The notes beneath the pieces are model-generated. The model made no database searches. It saw nothing but the letters and a program-made list of their open reading frames with translations, and was not told the DNA's origin. Below, piece after piece: positions 31,300-40,362 of a stretch of 64,000 nucleotides of DNA. Numbering within the stretch: position 1 is the first letter of the stretch; every line of letters starts with the position of its first letter. Made by a program: the position numbers and the translations under genes. This DNA comes from Actinomycetes bacterium (lineage in GTDB: Bacteria > Actinomycetota > Acidimicrobiia > Acidimicrobiales > Acidimicrobiaceae). Location: the NCBI GenBank assembly GCA_021826315.1, contig JAKAZZ010000005.1, positions 1 to 64,000 on the forward strand, read 5' to 3'.

Positions 31300-33729
31300 C
31301 TACTTTGAAACCTTACGAGAACTAAATGTCTTGGGGCGAAATAGCCCAATAAGTACTATCAACAGCGAGAGACCTGATATAGCCTCACCGAGGTTGTCAG
31401 CTCCACTATTTTGATATGAGATCACCACGTGGTTGGAGGTCGGAAAGACTACCATCTCGTTTGGAGTAGCACGATACGGCCCTTTAGCGCCAGTCGCTTT
31501 GAAGTTCGGAAAGTATGACTCTTTTATTAGCACCGGCACCTTGGGATTCGTCACGTCAAATGAGACCGAATCGTTCGTGATAACAACCTTGCTTATTGCA
31601 TCCGCACCATATGAAGACGTTGACGATATCTTAGACGATGCGGAGACCGATTCGAGGCTAGATGGTCCGTTCAAGAGGCGCTCGACGGGATATAACGACG
31701 GGTTTTGGTAGAAGTTGAGTGCAGCAGGAAGCCACGACGATTGTCCCTGGCTTACGCCTTTAAGATTGACGGGCGCTTGCGTCAGAGGTTGAACCTCTTG
31801 AGAGTTGAGGACCTCATAGATATTCCAGCTCTCAGATAACACTGGGGTCACGGACGAAGTCGAATACGCCGGAACTTGAGCGATCAGCTTGAGAGATGGA
31901 TCTGCATTTGCAGCCTGCTTGATACTAGGAGAAAAAGCCATGTAGTACTTGACCCCTAGAAGCTGCAGGTGTTGAACTCCTAGCGTTACATTCGTCCCAG
32001 CATACGGTAACCCCGCCATTGCATCAGAGGGCGCTACCGAGAGTTCGCTTTGATTCAGAAAGTGATATGGCGTAGTCGCCGAAGATTCGAAGTAGAGCCC
32101 CTCCATGGAGTCAACGCAGTTGTTAGTCCAATAAGGAAGGAGCATGAGCGCCATTGGAGTGCCGTAGTCGTTCTGGTTCGAGTTGTACTCCCACATCGCC
32201 CTACCGCAACCGTAGGTATTTCCGACTTGGAGCATCTTTAGCATGAGTGCTCGGTAAGCGGGAAATCCGACCTTTGCCTCGTACCCGGTATAGTTCCACT
32301 TAATCCAAGACTGAACAAAGCCAGGCGCAACCTTGATGGGCAGCCAGCTAGGACTTCCCACGCTCTGGATAGCTACCACGAAACCGATCGCCAAAGAGAT
32401 CAGGATCGTGACCGCCCTACCGCGTACTTTGCGACTGCCGGCCCCATTTGTAGAGGAAACTCGACCATCGATATTTCGGTTTAGAGCGACTGCATCATAG
32501 CGCCCCTCAGCCATCGAAATGGTGTCATCATCGAGGTCACTCATGGCCGCCGCCATGCCGGGCGTTGCTACTTTGACTTTGCCTAACTTCGAAAGAATTA
32601 AAGGTATCGAGTCAACGATGACAAAGACGCCTATGCCTGCGAGAATGTAGATGGAAAGAACGTAAAAAGGGAGCACTCGTCCGTTGTAGACGGCCTTTAA
32701 CGGAAATAGCACAAAGGTGATTGCCGAGAAGATCGCAACCGTTCCAAAGAGGGCACCGATTTCGATTCTAAGAATGAGAGATGCCACGAATCCGACTGCA
32801 GCTAGAACGATAAAGGCTCTAAGTTCAGTTGGGAAGAGGCTGGTCGCATATGTAGTGATCCTCGACCACCCCATCGAGGTTGAGAGTGAGTAATTTGCGA
32901 TCAGCGGAAGCTCCCATATCGCACATATCGCACCCATAACGACCACGGATATGGTCGACCCAAGGGTGATATCGCGCCTTCTACGCAGAACAACCAAGAA
33001 GAGAAGTACCGCTACCGCAAAGGCGGCGGGAAGGATATGCGATAAAAGACTCAAGGCGAGAATAGTTCCAGATCCCAAACGTCGCCGAAGCGAAGAGGGG
33101 TTCACAAGAAGAACAGCTAGTCCGAAGAAGGCTAGCGACAACGATATCGAGAAGGAGAATTCTCCTGCGAGAGTGGATGCGATATTGCCACCGTCGATTG
33201 TGAAGCTCCTATCGAAGAGATAGGCAAGGGCCATCACCGATGAAAGCGCAGAGAGGAGGTAGCCCACCTTCATTGAACGCGCGAAGTAGTAGATGGCATA
33301 AGGCAGGGAGAAGGTGCCAATCACCGTTGTCAGTTTGAAGGCAACTCCGTAGTGGAAAAAGACGGATAGCAGAGCAGTTATTACACCGGGAAATGGGAAG
33401 TAGAAGACGTACAGTGGATATCCCGCGTACCAAGACGAACTCCAACCAGTGAGTCGGAAGTGATCAAGTATGTTGTGGATGTAGAAGTAGGCGACTGAAA
33501 AGTGTGCGCCAGTATCTCCACCGGTCGTCGTGGTATTCGAAAAAAGAAGGGTTGGATGATACTGCCAGAGCAGGAAAACCGAGGTAGCTAGGACGAGCAG
33601 ATAGGCGATAACGCGATCAGGGCTGAAGTGGCGATCGTCTTGCTGCGAGATGGGTCTATCTCCTCCACCGTCTTCGATTTTTACCTCGTCTTGGGGCACA
33701 AGGGCCTCGGTGACCATCAATTCTCCCAT
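31300..33729 (-). CDS. Large polytopic membrane protein (6-pyruvoyl-tetrahydropterin synthase-related/YfhO-like)
   Basis: 809 aa, about 10+ TM helices; GGDTGAHFSVAYFYIHNIL...GWSSSWYAGYPLYVFYFPFPG motif typical of PTPS-related/GT-C-like membrane proteins. Confidence 0.8.
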   Translation of the reverse strand: MGELMVTEALVPQDEVKIEDGGGDRPISQQDDRHFSPDRVIAYLLVLATSVFLLWQYHPTLLFSNTTTTGGDTGAHFSVAYFYIHNILDHFRLTGWSSSWYAGYPLYVFYFPFPGVITALLSVFFHYGVAFKLTTVIGTFSLPYAIYYFARSMKVGYLLSALSSVMALAYLFDRSFTIDGGNIASTLAGEFSFSISLSLAFFGLAVLLVNPSSLRRRLGSGTILALSLLSHILPAAFAVAVLLFLVVLRRRRDITLGSTISVVVMGAICAIWELPLIANYSLSTSMGWSRITTYATSLFPTELRAFIVLAAVGFVASLILRIEIGALFGTVAIFSAITFVLFPLKAVYNGRVLPFYVLSIYILAGIGVFVIVDSIPLILSKLGKVKVATPGMAAAMSDLDDDTISMAEGRYDAVALNRNIDGRVSSTNGAGSRKVRGRAVTILISLAIGFVVAIQSVGSPSWLPIKVAPGFVQSWIKWNYTGYEAKVGFPAYRALMLKMLQVGNTYGCGRAMWEYNSNQNDYGTPMALMLLPYWTNNCVDSMEGLYFESSATTPYHFLNQSELSVAPSDAMAGLPYAGTNVTLGVQHLQLLGVKYYMAFSPSIKQAANADPSLKLIAQVPAYSTSSVTPVLSESWNIYEVLNSQEVQPLTQAPVNLKGVSQGQSSWLPAALNFYQNPSLYPVERLLNGPSSLESVSASSKISSTSSYGADAISKVVITNDSVSFDVTNPKVPVLIKESYFPNFKATGAKGPYRATPNEMVVFPTSNHVVISYQNSGADNLGEAISGLSLLIVLIGLFRPKTFSSRKVSK

Positions 33730-34688
33730 CGCGCAACTTGAATCTGCAAAAATCTCTTCGGAGCAGACACTCTACTTGCTCACTCTCTCAAGAAAAAACT
33801 ACAACAGATTTTACGATAACTGTCACTACGCCCACAATCAAGGAGCGGACCAGCAGAGCCACCAATAGGTCTAACCCTATACCGAGACTAGGCGAACACC
33901 CTAATAGAGGCTATATCCCTAGAGATATTGGCCCTAATAACACGCTCCACGGCGCCCTTTTGAAATCACCTCTCGGAAGCGGCAACCTTTGAAGGCTAAT
34001 AGGTAATACGACAAACTTTATTCGAAACTAAAAGCGAATAAAGATTATCTAAAATACCAGAAAAATACGAATCACTTTTCTATCTTCAGTGACTTCTAAT
34101 GAGCACGAAGAACAAGGAATTCGATGCGCAATAGTGAAAACTGGTCGGCTCAATATGAGCAAATACGAATTTGTGTTATCGATTACCTGACGCAGAGTTA
34201 AAAAACCGCCTATCAACTGGCCAACGTACCATCTTGAACTCCGACATCTAAGGAACGAGGAGGACACCTCTTACGTGCCTACCTCGCAAACAATGACCCG
34301 CTACAACACGAAAGGGTCAAAAAAGGTGCCTGTTGGGCCTACGTGCATGAGATATCGGACACAGGTGCGTATCGAAGAAGTTAATGTGGTTACAAAAAGA
34401 GGCTCCAGATACTGGCAACTCCATCGAAATATCGACCCGAAGCCACATTGGCGAGGGCAAATCCTCCACTTAGTTGCCGCCTTCCGGTACCACTTCTGCT
34501 ACCTGATGGCCAACATCGGTTCAAAGAAATCATCCCAAGGTTAAATTCTCATACCTAGACGACTTGAGGCTGGCGATAGGTGGCTGAACTCGGCCAATTT
34601 GCGGCACATTCGCCTACTGAAAGTCAACCAGAACACAGAGATCCGAGATGAGCTTACGAGGGAAGGCCGTGCCTATATGGTTATGTGG

Positions 34689-34862
34689 CTATTTTCTCAT
34701 TCCATTTGCCATGGTGAGAACGTGATTTACCTCGACACCCTTACCGTCTGCTTGCCAAATCCTTTTATCACAGTGAGAACAAGAGACTAATGAAACTAGG
34801 TGCCCACCAACGGTGAGCGATATTTCAACGGTCGTTCCTAAACGGCAATTTTCACAGAGCAT
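34689..34862 (-). CDS. Small CxxC...CxxC zinc-ribbon-like protein
   Basis: MLCENCRLGTTVEISLTVGGHLVSLVSCSHCDKRIWQADGKGVEVNHVL; two CxxC knuckles and the pattern of a small conserved actinobacterial protein. ORF opens at 34883. Confidence 0.6.
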   Translation of the reverse strand: MLCENCRLGTTVEISLTVGGHLVSLVSCSHCDKRIWQADGKGVEVNHVLTMANGMRK

Positions 34863-35034
34863 TTTTCCCCACTTCTCCGGCAACTTCGAGAATTGTAAGA
34901 GTTTTTACATCCTTAGACTTCGGCCTATTTGAGAATAACCTTTAGGAATTAGTCCATAATTGGGGTAAAAAGTCCATCTCGAATAGGGACATGATCCCAA
35001 GGACAAAATAAATTAGCCGTAAATAAGGAGAAAT

Positions 35035-35772
35035 TTAAAGGATTTTAGCCATAGTTGCGAATGTAATCAAGTTAAATGCGGCGTGTGCAACGATCGTAGG
35101 ACCAAGTCGGTTGAAGCGGTAGCGCATAACCGCAAATACGAGGCCTACCACAAATAGCCCGAGCGTCTGTAGTGGTTCGAAGTGAGCAGCGGCAAAAAGT
35201 ACGGCGGAGCCACCGTTGACAACGATCGCCCTCAGCATTGAATTTGAGATCTTGTAGCTCCTGAGCGACTGCCACGCCAACCCCCTAAAAAAGATCTCTT
35301 CGAAGAGTGGCGAGAACCCTACCAAAATCAGCCCTACAACCAAGGTATCAACTGTAAATCCATGAGCCGACGAGGTGAGTCGCTGTGCGGGTTGGCTTAT
35401 TGCGGTCTTTATCGAAGGCGATAATGCTTCAAGCGGTAGATACAGAACTGGTATAACGACAAGTTGAAGGCCGACGCCCACAACTATGCCTATGACAAGA
35501 TCAAGTGGTTTGAATGAAATGTGGAAGATCTCCACCAGGGATCGGCCACGCCTCCTAGCTACGAGAAGTGGAGCGCCAAGAAATCCTAGATAGACACCCA
35601 ACGAGGAGACGACTAACTCTCCGGTTGAGATCGTCGTGGTCGATGTCACGTTATCAGCTAGGAGGTAGATGATTGCAAAAACGTTCGAAGCTACGAGTGC
35701 TGCCGCTAGGCCCCACAGGGTCGAACCAATCGCCTTTACCTCGCCAAAATCCTTTTCATCCAAAGTATCCAT
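35035..35772 (-). CDS. CPBP-family intramembrane metalloprotease (CAAX protease-like)
   Basis: EEIFFRG motif, HFEPLQTLGLF, RLGPTIVAHAAFN motifs. Confidence 0.88.
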   Translation of the reverse strand: MDTLDEKDFGEVKAIGSTLWGLAAALVASNVFAIIYLLADNVTSTTTISTGELVVSSLGVYLGFLGAPLLVARRRGRSLVEIFHISFKPLDLVIGIVVGVGLQLVVIPVLYLPLEALSPSIKTAISQPAQRLTSSAHGFTVDTLVVGLILVGFSPLFEEIFFRGLAWQSLRSYKISNSMLRAIVVNGGSAVLFAAAHFEPLQTLGLFVVGLVFAVMRYRFNRLGPTIVAHAAFNLITFATMAKIL

Positions 35773-35957
35773 CAGATAAAACCCTACATCCTTGCCGCAA
35801 ATCGGGCACCTGCAACCCGTGTTCGCAACAAGTTACGAAGTCACAATAAAAGGCAATTGAAGATTTTTACTTGACATTCGCCACAAATTGAACTAACCAC
35901 GCCCAAAGTAGCGTTGATATAGATAACATACCGGAACACCTCGCATAGATTGGATGT

Positions 35958-37943
35958 ATGAGCAGACAAATGCCAGATATGAAAAAAACCGGCCCAAACG
36001 GCATGAAGCGTGCCCAAGGAAACCAAGAACAGGCCTGGAAGTGGCTGATTGGCGTCAGTGTGGCTGTCATTTTCATTTTGATTTTGACTTTGAACGTCCT
36101 AAAGGCGACTCCATCGACAGCACTAAATTACTCCACATTCCTAAAGGATGCCTCGAGCAAACAAGTCGCGACCGCCGTCGTCGATAACACCACTGGGAAG
36201 ATCACGGGCACATTCAAAGACGGTACGTCCTATATGGTCAATGGCCCCTCCCCTTCGGTTCCAAACGACCTAACGGCGTTGAGAAACGAAGGTGTCCAGC
36301 TCGACTTCGGGACGTCATCCTCGTCATTGCTCACACTCGCGATTACTTGGCTCGGTCCCATTCTCCTTCTCGTACTCCTCTTCGCCTTCCTAAATCGCAG
36401 GGCGCAGGGTCAGATGAGCGGAATCATGTCAATTGGCAGATCGCGTGCGAAGGTTTACACGACAGAACGTCCGAAGACAACATTCGATGACGTAGCTGGC
36501 TACACCGGCGTAAAGCAGGAGATAACTGAGGTCGTTGACTTTCTCAAGAATGCTTCGCGATTCAAAGAGATCGGCGCTCGCGTTCCAAAGGGAATGCTGT
36601 TAGTAGGACCACCAGGAACAGGAAAGACTCTACTAGCCCGAGCAGTCGCTGGGGAGGCTGGGGTACCGTTCTTGTCAGTTACTGGCTCAGATTTCATGGA
36701 GATGTTCGTAGGCGTTGGCGCGTCTCGCGTACGCGATCTCTTCCAGACCGCACGGAAGCAGGCACCGGCCATCATCTTTATCGACGAAATCGACTCCATC
36801 GGCCGCAAGCGCGGCGCGGGCCTTGGTGGAGGCCACGATGAGAGGGAGCAAACCCTCAACCAGATGCTCTCCGAGATGGACGGGTTCGACCCAACTGAAG
36901 GAATTGTCATGATCGCGGCGACAAACCGCCCTGACATCCTCGATCCAGCCCTTCTCCGCCCAGGAAGATTCGATCGCCAAATCGTAGTACCTCTCCCCGA
37001 CCTAGAGGAGAGACTCCCAATTCTGAAAGTTCATAGTCTTGGGAAAAAGATGTCCAAAGACGTTGATCTCCAACTCGTAGCACGTGGAACTCCCGGGATG
37101 AGCGGTGCAGACCTTGCGAACCTCGTGAACGAGGCAGCACTTCACGCTGTTCGAAGAGGCGACAAAGAGATCCACATGGAAGACTTTGAAGCGGCTCGTG
37201 ACCGAGTACTTATGGGACAACGCAGAGACAGCGTAGTACTCTCGGATTCGGAGAAGGAAAGGGTTGCCTTCCATGAGGGCGGCCACGCCGTACTCGCCTA
37301 TCTACTTCCCCACGCCGATCCAGTGCACAAGGTCACGATCCTGCCAACTGGAATGGCCCTAGGCGTCACTCAACAACTCCCCTTGGAAGAAAAGCACATT
37401 AACTCTAAGGACTACATCGAAGACTCACTCGTCGTCCGTATGGGCGGTAGAGCGGCTGAAACGATCATCTACGGCGACCTCTCGACCGGAGCCTCGAACG
37501 ACCTAGTGCGAAATACCGAGCTAGCTCGAAAGATGGTTCGTGAATGGGGAATGAGCACGGAGGTTGGTCCCATGGCGTGGGGAAGCCAAGAGATGGTCTT
37601 CCTTGGCGACGACCTTATGCACTCCCGCGACTACTCCGAGCAGACGGCACGGATTATCGACATAGAAGTCGAGAAGATCCTCCGCGAGCAAGAAGACCGA
37701 GCCATGGTACTACTTACCAAACACAGAAGTGGTCTAGAAGCAGTCGCCAAGGCGCTCCTTGAGCGAGAGACGATCGACGGTGCTGAAGTTGGCAGATTAG
37801 TTGACGTCGCATATGGAACAAAAGTCCATGAAGACGACAAGACTAGGTGGGTTCCAAAGATCGACTACCGCAGCGAGCAGAGCGCCAAAACGGTCGAAGC
37901 AACCTCAACTGAAGAGGCCGAGGCGACTACAGATGCGAACTAA
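35958..37943 (+). CDS. ftsH: ATP-dependent zinc metalloprotease FtsH
   Basis: [49 protein letters not shown] region; [10 protein letters not shown] zinc site. Confidence 0.97.
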   Translation: MSRQMPDMKKTGPNGMKRAQGNQEQAWKWLIGVSVAVIFILILTLNVLKATPSTALNYSTFLKDASSKQVATAVVDNTTGKITGTFKDGTSYMVNGPSPSVPNDLTALRNEGVQLDFGTSSSSLLTLAITWLGPILLLVLLFAFLNRRAQGQMSGIMSIGRSRAKVYTTERPKTTFDDVAGYTGVKQEITEVVDFLKNASRFKEIGARVPKGMLLVGPPGTGKTLLARAVAGEAGVPFLSVTGSDFMEMFVGVGASRVRDLFQTARKQAPAIIFIDEIDSIGRKRGAGLGGGHDEREQTLNQMLSEMDGFDPTEGIVMIAATNRPDILDPALLRPGRFDRQIVVPLPDLEERLPILKVHSLGKKMSKDVDLQLVARGTPGMSGADLANLVNEAALHAVRRGDKEIHMEDFEAARDRVLMGQRRDSVVLSDSEKERVAFHEGGHAVLAYLLPHADPVHKVTILPTGMALGVTQQLPLEEKHINSKDYIEDSLVVRMGGRAAETIIYGDLSTGASNDLVRNTELARKMVREWGMSTEVGPMAWGSQEMVFLGDDLMHSRDYSEQTARIIDIEVEKILREQEDRAMVLLTKHRSGLEAVAKALLERETIDGAEVGRLVDVAYGTKVHEDDKTRWVPKIDYRSEQSAKTVEATSTEEAEATTDAN

Positions 37944-38001
37944 CCAGTAAAAGAAGTAGCGGGCACGCCAGTGCGCTTTCCGCGAAAGAACCGAAGTGAG
38001 T

Positions 38002-38037
38002 AATTCGACCCGGCAAATCAAAATGCCGGGTCGAATT
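38002..38037 (+). terminator. Hairpin terminator after ftsH
   Basis: Perfect 14-bp stem AATTCGACCCGGCA (38002-38015) / TGCCGGGTCGAATT (38024-38037), followed by an AT-rich stretch. Confidence 0.7.
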
Positions 38038-38063
38038 CATTTAATTCCTAGAATTTTTTCGCC

Positions 38064-38079
38064 TAGAACACTTGTTCGA
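38064..38079. promoter_or_regulatory. Candidate LexA/SOS box (TAGAACACTTGTTCGA)
   Basis: 15/16 match to TCGAAC-N4-GTTCGA, the sequence of the two boxes upstream of dnaE2 and imuA' in this window. Lies 34 bp upstream of the small ORF start codon. Confidence 0.7.
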
Positions 38080-38113
38080 TAAAGTGTTACACCCTTGTGA
38101 CATACTTGTCTAC

Positions 38114-38305
38114 ATGAGAGAACAACTTTCACTTTTCGAAGATCATCAAAATGTCGACAATGACAAGGTCAAGCACCTTAAAAACTTGCGGCACCTAAAC
38201 GAAGTACGACGAATTCTCGCATCAACCCCAAGCTACGAAGAGAAGCTAAGGCTGAACCGCCTCACGGCGTCGATAAGCCGCGGCGATCGCCAGATCGCTT
38301 CTTAA
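38114..38305 (+). CDS. 63-aa protein with N-terminal beta-clamp-binding-like motif QLSLF, putatively SOS-regulated
   Basis: MREQLSLFEDHQNVDNDKVKHLKNLRHLNEVRRILASTPSYEEKLRLNRLTASISRGDRQIAS; QLSLF codons at 38123-38137; SOS-box-like operator upstream. Confidence 0.65.
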   Translation: MREQLSLFEDHQNVDNDKVKHLKNLRHLNEVRRILASTPSYEEKLRLNRLTASISRGDRQIAS

Positions 38306-38376
38306 TCAATCCGAAACAAATCGTCGGGCTAGAATCGTTATTAGAGAGATTGAGCCTGTATCGAGAAGTGGAAGAG

Positions 38377-39222
38377 ATGTCGAACGTTCAAGGATTGAAA
38401 AGACGACGCATCATAATCGCAACTGAACTTGCGGGGCTTACTCACGGTACTACTAGAGCTTCAATTGAGTTATTCGAAAGTGGCGTAGCCACGACTACAA
38501 GAATCGTCACTGTTGGCCCGTGGGCCAACTTCGCAGCTCGTCACTTGGCATCCTTTGACTGCGGAGTTGCCCTCTGCTTCACGTCGGAAAATAGACTCTT
38601 CCCCCTTTCGCCGATCACCGCCTCACCCTCATTAACGGATGGACGAGGATTTTTTCCAGCATCGAGAGCCGAATTTTGGGAATTCGCTGAACACGGTGAG
38701 GTGCTACGTGAATGCAGAGCACAAATTGAACGCGCAATCGATCTCGGCATAAGACCAACCCACATATCATCCCTAGACGCCGCGCTCGTACTTCGCCCAG
38801 AGTTCTTTGACGTCTTTACCGAAGTTGCATCGGAGTTTGGAGTCGCTCTTCATCCGGGACAGTCCACGACCATTACCAATGCGGGATACTCACCTCGCGA
38901 AATCATTGCCGAGGAGAACCTCATAGCAGCCGATGCGGCACTAAATTTTACGGATTTGAATCTGAACTCTACGATTGAGGCACTCATGAGCTTCGAAAAA
39001 GCGCTTGAGAACATAGCCACTGATACCTGTGAACTCACGATTGAGGCGGCTATAGATAGCCAAGAGACTCTAGATATCTTTGGAGCCGAACGCGCCGCCT
39101 CCCAGCGAATAAGCCTTGAGGCACTTACATCAAATCGAGCGAGGCACCTAATCGATGAGTACCAGATCGAGACCATATCGTACCAAAGGTTGATAGAGGA
39201 GTCATCTCCAGAGGACCTCTGA
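38377..39222 (+). CDS. ChbG/YdjC-like (carbohydrate deacetylase fold) protein, probable pseudoenzyme
   Basis: IIIATELAGLTHGTTRASIELFESG / GVALCFTSENRLFPLSP / RPTHISSLDAAL align by eye with ChbG/YdjC motifs NADDFGLTxG, GVHLxLTSE and PTHLDSHxG. ATG at 38377 preferred over TTG at 38350. Confidence 0.75.
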   Translation: MSNVQGLKRRRIIIATELAGLTHGTTRASIELFESGVATTTRIVTVGPWANFAARHLASFDCGVALCFTSENRLFPLSPITASPSLTDGRGFFPASRAEFWEFAEHGEVLRECRAQIERAIDLGIRPTHISSLDAALVLRPEFFDVFTEVASEFGVALHPGQSTTITNAGYSPREIIAEENLIAADAALNFTDLNLNSTIEALMSFEKALENIATDTCELTIEAAIDSQETLDIFGAERAASQRISLEALTSNRARHLIDEYQIETISYQRLIEESSPEDL

Positions 39223-39248
39223 AACGAAGATATCAATATAAAGGTCAA

Positions 39249-39278
39249 TTGCAAGAAGAAAATAACTTTTACTTGCAA
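39249..39278. repeat. Inverted repeat TTGCAAG / CTTGCAA, possible terminator after the ChbG-like gene
   Basis: Arms 39249-39255 and 39272-39278 with AT-rich loop. Confidence 0.4.
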
Positions 39279-39299
39279 ATGTAATTGAAGTAGGATTTC

Positions 39300-39320
39300 A
39301 ACTAAGCAACGGGCTTAGTT
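39300..39320. repeat. Short hairpin AACTAAGC-aacgg-GCTTAGTT just upstream of tatA
   Basis: Perfect 8-bp arms 39300-39307 / 39313-39320. Confidence 0.5.
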
Positions 39321-39345
39321 GCCAAAGTAATAAAGGAATAGACAA

Positions 39346-39519
39346 ATGCTCGCAGAAGTTATCGGAACCGATGCCTTAATCGTACTCCTAGTCATCGTTG
39401 TAATCTTCGGTGCATCACGACTTCCGAAGATGGCTAGGTCGTTAGGACAAGCTAAGTCGGAGTTCGAAAAGGGTATCAAAGAATCAGATCCCCAAAATAC
39501 CGACACCAAAAACCAATAG
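39346..39519 (+). CDS. tatA: Sec-independent translocase protein TatA (57 aa; absent from the ORF track)
   Basis: Hand translation MLAEVIGTDALIVLLVIVVIFGASRLPKMARSLGQAKSEFEKGIKESDPQNTDTKNQ*: single TM, FGASRLPKMARSLGQAKSEFEKG amphipathic hinge typical of TatA. Confidence 0.92.
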   Translation: MLAEVIGTDALIVLLVIVVIFGASRLPKMARSLGQAKSEFEKGIKESDPQNTDTKNQ

Positions 39520-39540
39520 ATTCCTTATTCCAAGTAAAGA

Positions 39541-39740
39541 CCTGGGCTGCAATACTGATAAGCCGCATTCTAGGTCACCGATTTGTTGCAGGGCTCGTAA
39601 CGGTAGTTACCCATGTGATGAGTAGCCTACCTAAACCGTCCGCTGAGGCGTGTGCAAGCGTCTAAAGCATATCGACGTAGACACCCACGCTTAGCCGCAC
39701 TTTCTGTGGTCGCTCAGATAGAGCAGAATGCCTTAAAGAG
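39541..39740 (+). ncRNA. Candidate structured non-coding segment between tatA and a strong terminator
   Basis: No convincing ORF. Several short complementary pairings read by eye: GTAAC/GTTAC 39597-39610; GCGTG 39648-39652 / CACGC 39686-39690 enclosing GTCTA 39660-39664 / TAGAC 39678-39682; GCTC-agata-GAGC 39712-39724. Ends at a perfect hairpin. Confidence 0.3.
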
Positions 39741-39773
39741 ATAATGGGAAGGAGCAGGCTCCTTCCCATTATC
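39740..39773. terminator. Strong bidirectional hairpin terminator
   Basis: Perfect 15-bp stem GATAATGGGAAGGAG (39740-39754) / CTCCTTCCCATTATC (39759-39773), 4-nt loop, between converging tatA and SCP2 genes. Confidence 0.85.
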
Positions 39774-39799
39774 ATTTGGTCAATCTATATTCTTGAGAC

Positions 39800-40222
39800 T
39801 CAGAACGAAGTGATCTCTAAGATCGTCTTTTGTAGCTCACGGTACTCCGCAGAGTTTGTAACGGGTAGAAGCGACATCAGCTTTCCGATGTTTCCTTCTA
39901 CCTTTATCTTCCCTTGCATGAATGCGGCGTTCGCATCGAGCTGCTGCTTTTGAATCTTGACAGCGTCTTCGTAGCTTTGAATCAACGTGATCTCAGCTCC
40001 GTCCAGTTCGCCTAGGTCGCTCTCGACTAACTTTCCGTTCTCAACTATCCAGTAGTAGTTGATGTCTTCCCCATCGGGCACTTCAACAACGTACTGAATT
40101 CGTGCAGTAGCCCCAGCGCGCTCTGGTTGATCTGCAGCCAGACGAACAACTTCATCAATCCACTCTTTAGAAAGCCACTTCAACAACGCAATCCTCGTTT
40201 CCACCGGATGGATTCCGGCCAT
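39800..40222 (-). CDS. SCP2 sterol-binding domain protein
   Basis: 140 aa with SCP2-like YYWIVENGKLVESDLGELDGAEITLIQSYEDAVKIQKQQLDANAAFMQGKIKVEGNIGKLMSLLP. Confidence 0.8.
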   Translation of the reverse strand: MAGIHPVETRIALLKWLSKEWIDEVVRLAADQPERAGATARIQYVVEVPDGEDINYYWIVENGKLVESDLGELDGAEITLIQSYEDAVKIQKQQLDANAAFMQGKIKVEGNIGKLMSLLPVTNSAEYRELQKTILEITSF

Positions 40223-40362
40223 ATTCCTAGTCGAAGACCTTCTAATTACGAGGGTGGGCTAAATACCGCACCGTCTCCATCTTCGAACCTTTTCAACAAT
40301 ATCAAACCAGCTAAATAGCCGTGACGGTAATCGACGAAAGGTCGATACTAAATCTTGGATCC

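Noticed and set aside
39541-39740. Minus-strand AGAATGCGGCTTATC resembling the 3' end of RNase P RNA
   Set aside because: The diagnostic P4 sequence (GAGGAAAGTCC-like) is absent, and the interval to the next CDS is too short for a full RNase P RNA.
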